Source: Chrysochromulina tobinii (taxonomy: Eukaryota; Haptophyta; Prymnesiales; Chrysochromulinaceae). Taken from it: a stretch of 19,852 bases of DNA. This document shows, piece by piece, positions 8,046-14,066 of the stretch (position 1 is its first letter; each line of letters starts with the position of its first letter). The position numbers were made by a program, and so were the translations under genes. The stretch lies in NCBI GenBank assembly GCA_001275005.1, contig JWZX01002333.1, forward strand, positions 1-19,852, read 5' to 3'. Under the pieces are notes generated by a model. The model was not told the origin of the DNA. It searched no databases and saw only the letters and a program-made list of their open reading frames with translations.

Positions 8046-10209
8046 ATGTACAAAAACGAAGCATGTATCGCCACCGTGCGCTGCCGCGTGCCCAGCGCCC
8101 AACAGGCGTTCGCGCCCCTTTCTCATGTTCGGATACACCTCGTGCTCGACTACGAGCGACTCTTCTCCGAGCTCAGCGGTTCATGGCTGCAAGCCTCTCT
8201 TTTAGATGGGATCCTCGACTGCGGTCGCCCGTTGGTGCTTGACAGAGGCTTCGCCCCGCTCGCTGGCGCGGATCGGAACGCGTCCGAAATGTTCTTCGCG
8301 ATGCTCGTGCCGGAAACCTTCGAGCGCCAGGACCACCGCCATCGCGCTGTCAATCTCGTGCCTTGCGGCTCCAAGGCCGATCATTTCGTTGCGCAACATC
8401 CTCAGGATCATTCTGCGGGCAGCCACTTCGGGCTCGGGTTAGCGATCAAGTGGCGGGACGGCGGAGGCGGGTCGCCTCGCACGCTCGATGAAGCGTTCGC
8501 CGCCGCCTCGGCGGACGCGGCCCTTGTCTTCCAGATGTCTTACATCCCGGACATTGGAGAGCACTATTTGCGTACCCTGAGCGCGTGGCTGGCGCACCTC
8601 CAGATTCGTGCACACGAGAGGTCCCTCGTGCTCCACTACCGCGCCGGACGGCTGCCGCCCGGCTGGCACGAGCTGCGCACATTGGCCGACACGCGTGGGC
8701 ACTCAAGCAGCCCGCGTGGCAGGAAGCGCTTACCAATGGAGGCTTTCTGGAATAACTTTTGGACGCTCCTAGTTCGTGAGGCGAAGACGGACCGTGGGCG
8801 GGAGCTCTGCCAGGAGCGCGCGGCGAGCGGACCGCGTGGCGTCCCGTGCAACGCGAGCGCACTGCTCGAGGAGTGGTGCGCCGCGTCCCGTGACGCGCCA
8901 CCGCCGCCTCCCCTTACACGTCCTGAGAAGTCCTTCCTGCTGCTTGGTGGCGATGCGCACTATAATCGCGAGTCCTTTCTGCGACACTTCCACTCCGCCG
9001 GGCTGCTCGACAGAGCACTTTGGAGCTTCTCGACACCCGCGCAGTGCTTCGAGCGCGGTATGCGCGAGGCGCCGCCGAATCAGGCCCCGTCACCGCTCTC
9101 GCCCGCCGCGCGCAAGGCTTGGAGCCCCTTTTGCGCCCTGTTTGCCAACGGGCCGAAGCGTGTCGACATCGAACTCTCTGGGCCGCTGGAGAGCAGTCAG
9201 AAAGACAGGTGCCCAAGGCCGAGGACCTTCACCCCATCAGCCTAATCGAGTCTGATTGCATGCTGATGGCCTCCCTCATCAGGAGCTTCGCCCCATCAGC
9301 CTAATTGAGTCTGATTGCATGCTGATGGCCTCCCTCATCAGGAGCTTCGCCCCAGCGGAGCTGTACGCGCGCACGCGCTTCTCGCTCGTCTTCGAGAGTA
9401 TCATTGCATCGGATCGCGGGTACCCCGCCTTCCTCACCGAGAAGGTCCTCAAGCCTCTCTACCGCGGCCATCCCTTCTTGCTCATGTGCCACGTGCCTGC
9501 CACCTGGTCCATCTTGCACCGGCTCGGCTTCCACTCGTTTGGGCCCACGGTGCCTGAAGGGCCGTTCAGCGCGTTCGAGCCCGACGGCCCAACGCCATGG
9601 CCGTGCTCCGCGACTGACTTTGGCGACGGCGTCAACGGCACGAGCGCCTACTCGCTCGAGCTCGAGCGCGAGATACGCCGCCTTGCGGACTTACCCGACA
9701 GCGCGTGGCAAGTCGCGCTGACCGCTGCCGCGCACAACCGGCGCCACGTCGTGTGCGACGATGGGCTGTCGAGTCGGCTGCGGCTGCAAGCGTACAATGT
9801 GCTGCGCTTTGTTGCCTTTGTGAAAGGGGTGCAGCACCAGCCCGCTGCTTCTGCCAGCATGGACGAGCTGCCACAGGTGCCGCAGGCTCAGCCCCAGAGG
9901 AGTGCTGAGCTCGGCTGTCAGCCCTGGTGTGACGTCAGCTGCCTCGAGCTCCATGGGAACGTCGAGAGGGAGTGCGGCGGCTGCGCGTCGACGCTTGGAT
10001 GCCATAGCGGTGCCGAGGGCTTCGATACGTGGCGGGAGCGCGCCAAGTGGAGACTGATCCACTTTGCCCGCGGCCGGGGGCGTGGGAGAGGCAAGGGAGG
10101 CCGCGGTGGACGAGGCGGTGGGCGAGTTGCAAGTGGCGGTGTGGGTCGCGGCGTCGAGCTCGGGATGGTTCGAGCTCTTCGCGCGCTCGAGAGGGCTCCC
10201 TCCCTATAA
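8046..10209 (+). CDS. Glycosyltransferase-like protein with C-terminal Cys-rich motif
   Basis: Exons 8046-9208 and 9342-10209 (phase-2 join, 676 residues). The most informative block opens exon 2: RFSLVFESIIAS...YPAFLTEKVLKPLYRGHPFLL...LHRLGFHSFGP. The pattern SLVxES...LTEKxxKP(I/L)xxxHPF...LxxLGF is shared by GT-B-fold glycosyltransferases, including GT10-like and many uncharacterised algal, phage and bacterial proteins; the E and K of TEK contact the sugar nucleotide in related families. Exon 1 (387 residues) is less conserved but has a plausible Rossmann-like SFLLLGGDAHYNRESFL segment. After the catalytic region comes CQPWCDVSCLELHGNVEREC, GGC and GCHSGAEGF, a Cys motif I associate with algal secretory proteins. 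It ends in an RG/G-rich tail. Donor and acceptor specificity are unknown. No N-terminal signal or anchor is visible from ATG 8046, so a 5' exon may be missing. Confidence 0.6.
9209..9341 (+). other. Intron of the glycosyltransferase-like gene with duplicated acceptor unit
   Basis: 133 bp, GT-AG, phase 2 (AG|G). It consists of a 23-bp 5' part and two 59-bp near-identical tandem copies starting at 9232 and 9291 (one C/T difference noted at AAT(C/T)GAG). Each copy ends GCCTCCCTCATCAG followed by GAGCTTCGCCCCA. Only the second acceptor (9341) keeps the frame; the first (AG at 9281-9282) leads quickly to TAA. Confidence 0.8.
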
Positions 10210-10212
10210 AAT
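10205..10212 (+). promoter_or_regulatory. TATA-box-like motif TATAAAAT
   Basis: A textbook TATA sequence in context CCCTATAAAATAGG, overlapping the TAA stop (10207-10209) of the glycosyltransferase-like gene. No plus-strand gene begins downstream; the next gene converges from the other side. It may be fortuitous, serve a 3' noncoding transcript, or relate to 3'-end formation. Confidence 0.25.
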
Positions 10213-10542
10213 AGGCGAGACCGAGAGCGTCTTAGTTTTTCGTCCTTATACCTTAGACGACGGATCATCTCCTTTTTTAATTGAGAACTCGCGTCTCGCA
10301 GTCGCAAAGTTGCGTAAGGCGCGAACGTGCGCGCCAGCGCGCCGGCCGCCGCAGGGCGGCGTCCACGATCGGCGCTCGGCTGCAGTCGCCGGAGTCGGTG
10401 CGTTGCGTTCCTACAGCCACACCTTCGGCGGCGCAGGTTCCGCGAGCTTGCGCTCGGCCTCGCTAGGGTGGCGTTTTCGCCTCTCACTCACTCCTCCACG
10501 AAGTACACCGCCTCCCAATCCTCCGCGCACTCGTGCCGAAGG
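10210..10542. other. Convergent intergenic region, no gene seen
   Basis: 333 bp between the stops of the glycosyltransferase-like gene and the minus-strand ASH2 gene. The first 90 bp is A/T-rich with two T runs (10236-10240, 10271-10276); the rest is GC-rich. No tRNA boxes, snRNA sequence or supported coding frame was found. Confidence 0.45.
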
Positions 10543-12766
10543 TCACTCCTCCATCTCGGCTTCGTCCATGGCCGCATCTGCCTCCTCGCCCGCGTCGCCG
10601 CCCTCGCCGCCGCCCTCACCATCCCCGTCCGCGCCATCGGCCACGCCATCGGCCGCGCCATCGGCCGCGCCGTCGGCCGCGCCGTCCTGAGCACTTTTGG
10701 GAGTGGCGAGGCTGCTCACGGGCGAGTACGCGTCGACCTCGAGGTCGGGCGGAGGAAAGGCGAACGAGGGCCCGAAGTTGAAGGTGAGGCACGCGGCCCG
10801 ATAGAGCGAGGCGGCGGGGAAGTACTGCTCGGCATGCACGTCGGTGAACGCGGGGCCGAGCGGCTTGCCATTCTTGTAAAAGGCGAGCACGCTGCCCACC
10901 GAGGGCACACGCGCGCGCTCCTCCTCGACGAGGTACTCGACGCCCTTGGGATCCCGGAAGCGTTGCCGTTGGCGCACGATCGCGCCCGGCTCCCCCATAC
11001 GTAGCATGCATCCGATCACATCACCTGCCTTATATGGCTCTCCATAGGGCTCCCCAAGCGACTCGTGGAACTTGGCTCCGTTGACGTCGCGGTACGCGTA
11101 CGAGTTGACGTCGTACCTGATGAGGGAGGCAATCAGAGGTCATTCGAGGCAATCAGAGGTCATTCGAGGCAATCAGAGGTCATCAGTTGACGTCGTACCC
11201 CACGGGAGCTTGGAGATCGCCAGCCTCAGTCGACCAGCCGATCCGCATGTGCCCGTCCTCGCCATGCAAGGGCTCCTGCACGAGCACCTCGTAGTAGTAG
11301 CACCCACTCGAGACGCCGTGGGTCGCGCGCACCATGCGGTACCCCTTGTACCCAACCGCAGACAGGGCGACGCCTTGTTCGTTCTCGCGCAGCGTGATCT
11401 GCGGCGCACGGTGCGGTCGCGAGAGCTGCACGACCGTCGGGTCTTGCGGTGCACCCAACATCTCGATCTTGGGCACCGGGAGCATTCGGTACTTGTCGGG
11501 CAGCTTGATCTGGTCGAGGGAGGGAGCGAGCTCGCGTGCCTGTGGGGAGTGGGCGCCATGGTGAGCACTTGCATGCAGTCGCGAGTGAGGGTGCGGGCTC
11601 TCGTGCCTCCTTGATGGGCGCCTTGGTGGGCGCCGCCTTGCCAGCCTCCTTGCCCGCCTCCTTGCCTGCCGCGCCGCGCTTGCGCTTCGAGCCTGCACCT
11701 GTGGGGAACCGGTGGGCGCCGTGATGAGCACCTGCATGCACGCCGCGCTTGCGTGCTTCGAGCCCGCACCTCCGACAGACTCGGCCTTGGGCCTCGCGCC
11801 GCCGCTGCGCGCCACCATGGGCAGGTTCGGTACGGCGGAGGAGATGAGAGGCTTGAGCTGCAGCTTCGATGGTGCCACGTGCTTGAGGAGCACCTCGCTC
11901 TTATCCTCGGACATTTGGAAGAGCGCCGCGTTCTGTGTGCGTGTGTGAATGTGGAGAGAGGTGTGAATTTGGAGAGAGGTGTGAATGTGGAGAGAGGTGG
12001 CACTTGGAGGTGAGCCAACTGAGGCACTCAGTGGCACTCAGTGGCACTCAGTGGCACTCAGTGGCACTCAGTGGCACTCAGTGGCACTCAGTGGCACTCA
12101 GTGGCACTCAGTGGCACTCAGTGGCACTCAGTGGCACTCAGTGGCACTCAATGGCACTCAATGGCACTCAGTGGCACTCAATGGCACTCAGTGGCGAGCA
12201 GTGGCGAGCAGTGACGAGCAGTGGCGAGCAGTGGCAAGCAGTGAATCTCAGTGGTAAGCAGAGGCAATCACCTGTGTGTAGAGGAGGCACTTGGAGATTG
12301 CCGAGTTCTCGAGAAGTTGCGACTGGTGGCGCCCCGAGGTGAGGCCGCCCCAGTGCGACTGGACCCACGAGACGACGTTCTTGACCTTGAGCCACACGCC
12401 CGCCTTGAGCGACGTGCCGTCGTCCGAAAGCAGCAGGTTGTAGATCGCCGTGAGCGCGATCGATGTCCACGTGTTCTGCTGCAGCTCGAATTGCTCCGTG
12501 CCGCCGGTGCAGATTCGGCACGAGAAGCGGTAATTGCGCTGAAAGGGGACAAAGGGTTTCGCGTCCTTGGGCACGCAGCCCACCTCGGAAAGGAAGAACC
12601 ACTGCTCGCACATGTCGCACTGCAACATCGCGTCGGAGAGCAGCCGCGGCTCGCCCTTGTATCCATACGTGTCCTGTGAGTTGAAGTGGTGCATCTGGTC
12701 CCAGTTGAGCTGCTTGAGCGCGTAGGGCAGCTCTTCCTTGTGGCTCGACGACGACATGCTGGCCAT
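10543..12766 (-). CDS. ASH2 homologue, COMPASS histone H3K4 methyltransferase subunit
   Basis: Five exons on the minus strand: 12766-12272, 11932-11770, 11698-11607, 11539-11199, 11116-10543 (1665 nt, 554 residues). ASH2 is a core nuclear subunit that activates SET1/MLL methyltransferases. Exon 1 carries the atypical PHD finger (LQCDMCEQWFF...YRFSCRICTGG) and winged-helix region (TAIYNLLLSDD...VVSWVQSHW) of ASH2L. Exons 2-3 encode a basic linker (GAGSKRKRG, KEAGKEAGK), a likely nuclear signal. Exons 4-5 give the SPRY domain: GYKGYRMVRATHGVSSGCYY, MRIGWS, GDLQAPVGYD, then SYAYRDVNGAKFHESLG, GDVIGCML, FYKNGKPLGPAF, YFPAASLYRAACLTFNFGP and FPPPDL. The SPRY block is continuous only after splicing. 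The C-terminus is an Ala/Gly/Asp/Glu-rich repeat tail where animal ASH2L has its DPY30-binding helix; I see no such helix. It shares a divergent promoter with RCHY1. Confidence 0.92.
10631..10686 (-). repeat. Coding 12-bp tandem repeat in the ASH2 tail
   Basis: About four and a half copies of a GCGGCCGATGGC-like unit (minus strand) encode the (G-A-A-D)n segment near the ASH2 C-terminus. Unit variants differ at one or two positions (GATGGC/GACGGC). Confidence 0.85.
11117..11198 (-). other. ASH2 intron 4, family-B repeat intron with 14-bp boundary duplication
   Basis: 82 bp, GT-AG, phase 2. It starts GTACGACGTCAACT and the downstream exon starts with the same 14 bases, directly after ...CCTCCCTCATCAG. 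Between them are three copies of a 20-bp unit (AATGACCTCTGATTGCCTCG on the coding strand). Splicing joins PVG to YDVNSYAYRD, exactly the SPRY motif. Confidence 0.9.
11540..11577 (-). mobile_element. Introner-like core, copy A2 (38 bp)
   Basis: 3' part of ASH2 intron 3. It starts TGCATGCAAGTGCTCACCAT and ends ACTCCCCACAG, supplying the acceptor. It shares order and sequence with cores at 11699-11740, 15439-15479 and 15989-16027. No ORF, so it would be non-autonomous. Confidence 0.6.
11540..11606 (-). other. ASH2 intron 3 (GC-AG), family-A
   Basis: 67 bp, phase 0, with a GC donor (AAGGAG|GCACGA). The 5' part resembles the start of exon 4: GCACGAGAGCCCGCACCCTC against GCACGCGAGCTCGCTCCCTC, i.e. 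A-R-E-P-A-P-S-L against A-R-E-L-A-P-S-L. Only this junction restores codon phase into the KLPDKYRMLPVP exon. Confidence 0.75.
11699..11740 (-). mobile_element. Introner-like core, copy A1 (42 bp)
   Basis: 3' part of ASH2 intron 2; starts TGCATGCAGGTGCTCATCAC and ends GGTTCCCCACAG. Same family as A2-A4. Confidence 0.6.
11699..11769 (-). other. ASH2 intron 2, family-A
   Basis: 71 bp, GT-AG, phase 1. The intron opens GTGCGGGCTCGAAG then CACGCAAGCGCGGCG; exon 3 opens GTGCAGGCTCGAAG then CGCAAGCGCGGCG. The two differ by one substitution and a 3-base indel over about 27 bp. Splicing changes the frame from a Cys/Met-containing read-through to a Lys/Arg-rich linker. Confidence 0.8.
11933..12271 (-). 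other. ASH2 intron 1, 10-bp minisatellite intron
   Basis: 339 bp, GT-AG, phase 0. The donor is ACACAG|GTGATTGCC and the acceptor ACGCACACAG|AACGCG. The bulk is a 10-bp tandem array; near the 3' end a 17-bp unit (ATTCACACCTCTCTCCA-type) recurs about three times. Confidence 0.8.
12021..12260 (-). repeat. 10-bp tandem array (GTGGCACTCA), 24 units in perfect register
   Basis: Twenty-four consecutive 10-bp units without an indel. The first seventeen are GTGGCACTCA with a few ATGGCACTCA or GAGGCACTCA; the last seven are GTGGCGAGCA-type and more diverged. On the coding (minus) strand the unit contains CACTGAGTGC, comparable with CACTGATGAC in the introns of the 2H-like and polycystin genes. Confidence 0.97.
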
Positions 12767-13066
12767 CGTCGATTGCAGAGGCTGTGTAGCGGAGAGTGGC
12801 GACTACGACGATCGGACTCTGCGCCGTTCTCCAGAACCCGCGAGTTTGCGCATATTCTCACGCTGCCAAGTTTACTTTGAAGGCGACAACGTGTGAGTAA
12901 TGATAACTCGGAATACCGCGATTAATAATGTCTTAGTTTTCTACATGTGTGACTTGACTTGACTTGACTGGAAGGATGTAACCGTCTTGGCTGACTCTCG
13001 TGTCGGCTATCGCACTGCAGGTCGGCAATAGTCTCTCATCATCCTGAGCGAGCGAACGACGCGCGC
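12767..13066. promoter_or_regulatory. Divergent promoter between ASH2 and RCHY1
   Basis: 300 bp between ATG 12766 (minus) and ATG 13067 (plus), the usual place for a shared promoter. The middle (12890-12965) is A/T-rich, with ATTAATAATG and a short direct repeat of TTGAC (GACTTGACTTGACTTGACTG, 12951-12970). No TATA box is evident. Confidence 0.45.
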
Positions 13067-13906
13067 ATGCAGGAGCGCTCGGACGCGGAGAGCCGTTTCT
13101 CGCCCGCGACGCCCTCGCCGGCGCGCACAACTCCAACAACCTTGCCTTCGCCCTCGTCGCCCTCGCCCAAGCACGCCTTCGACTTCACGCGGGGCTGTGT
13201 GCACTATAGTCGCGGGTGCAAGCTGCGCGCGCGCTGCTGCGGCGAGCTTTTCTCGTGCCGCTTCTGCCACGACCTCGAGACACCATCCCATGCCATGAAC
13301 CGGCATCTGGTGCAGACTGTCGTGTGCTGCAGCTGCGACACTGAGCAGCCGCCCGGCCCCTCGTGCTCCGAGTGCGGACACAACTTTGGCACGTACTTCT
13401 GCGCTGTGTGCCGGCTGTATGACGACGATGTGAGCAAGCAGCAGTTCCACTGCGACAAGTGCGGCATCTGCCGCGTGGGCGGTCGCGACAATTTTTTCCA
13501 CTGCGACACGTGCGGCGCCTGCTACAGCATCGAGCTGCACAACAACCACAAGTGCGTCCCGAATAGCATGCAGCGCAACTGCCCGATCTGCTACGAGTTC
13601 CTCTTTGACTCGCGCGAGGCGCCCCAGGTGCTCCGCTGCGGGCACACGATACACCGCAAGTGCCTTGACGAGTACTGGGCGCACGGCGGCTACACATGCC
13701 CGCTGTGCAAAGCCTCCGTGGGCGACATGCAAGTTGCATGGGAAGTTTTGGATCAGGAGATTCGATGCACTCCGATGCCTGAGGAGTACGCGAGCAAGCG
13801 CGTGGCGATGCTCTGCAACGACTGCCACGCGTCGGGCGAGGCGCCCTTCCACATCCTCGGCCTCAAGTGCCAGCCCTGCGGCTCGTACAACACGCGCCAG
13901 CTGTGA
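13067..13906 (+). CDS. RCHY1/PIRH2-type CHY-CTCHY-RING ubiquitin ligase
   Basis: 279 residues, intronless, from ATG 13067. Residues 1-38 are Ser/Pro/Thr-rich and probably disordered. A CHY zinc finger (residues 44-104) starts GCVHYSRGCKLRARCCGELF and includes CRFCHD and CCSC. The CTCHY finger (about 107-165) has YFCAVCRLYDDD, HCDKCGICRVGG and HCDTCGACYS. The RING-H2 domain spans C172-C214: CPIC-x15-CGH-x2-H-x2-C-x11-CPLC. A C-terminal zinc ribbon pairs CNDC (250-253) with CQPC (268-271). This is the full architecture of the family, which in animals ubiquitinates p53 and in plants includes BRUTUS- and MIEL-related E3s; human RCHY1 is about 261 residues. All zinc ligands look intact, so the protein should be active. 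Substrates are unknown. It is divergent from ASH2. Confidence 0.96.
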   Translation: MQERSDAESRFSPATPSPARTTPTTLPSPSSPSPKHAFDFTRGCVHYSRGCKLRARCCGELFSCRFCHDLETPSHAMNRHLVQTVVCCSCDTEQPPGPSCSECGHNFGTYFCAVCRLYDDDVSKQQFHCDKCGICRVGGRDNFFHCDTCGACYSIELHNNHKCVPNSMQRNCPICYEFLFDSREAPQVLRCGHTIHRKCLDEYWAHGGYTCPLCKASVGDMQVAWEVLDQEIRCTPMPEEYASKRVAMLCNDCHASGEAPFHILGLKCQPCGSYNTRQL

Positions 13907-14066
13907 AGAGGCCCTCCCCCGGTGTGTCGTGTGTGCGGGTGTAAGTTGAAATTTGTGGACCACCCCCGACTGACTGACTGTTCACGCCATCATTCACAAG
14001 ACTCTTTTTCGCTCCTTCTTGGTGGGGACGGCCACGCCTGGCAGCTTGGGCCGGGGTCCGCCCGCC
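13907..14066 (+). promoter_or_regulatory. Spacer between RCHY1 and the polycystin gene
   Basis: 160 bp holding the RCHY1 3' UTR and the polycystin promoter. The polycystin ATG at 14067 sits in a strong GCCATGG context. No TATA box seen. Confidence 0.4.

Noticed and set aside
10195-10320. Small nuclear RNA or tRNA gene behind the TATA box
   Set aside because: No U1, U2, U4, U5 or U6 core sequence and no tRNA A/B boxes could be found on either strand.
9918-10487. Minus-strand 189-residue Arg/Pro-rich frame
   Set aside because: Antisense to the end of the glycosyltransferase-like gene; no ATG-proximal promoter, no motif, and it spans the A/T-rich convergent spacer.
11935-12342. Plus-strand frame rich in GTQWHSVALS repeats
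   Set aside because: Translation of the 10-bp array inside ASH2 intron 1, antisense to the gene.
13007-13963. 318-residue minus-strand open frame
   Set aside because: Exact antisense shadow of the RCHY1 gene, whose zinc ligands are unmistakable; GC-rich codons suppress stops on the other strand.
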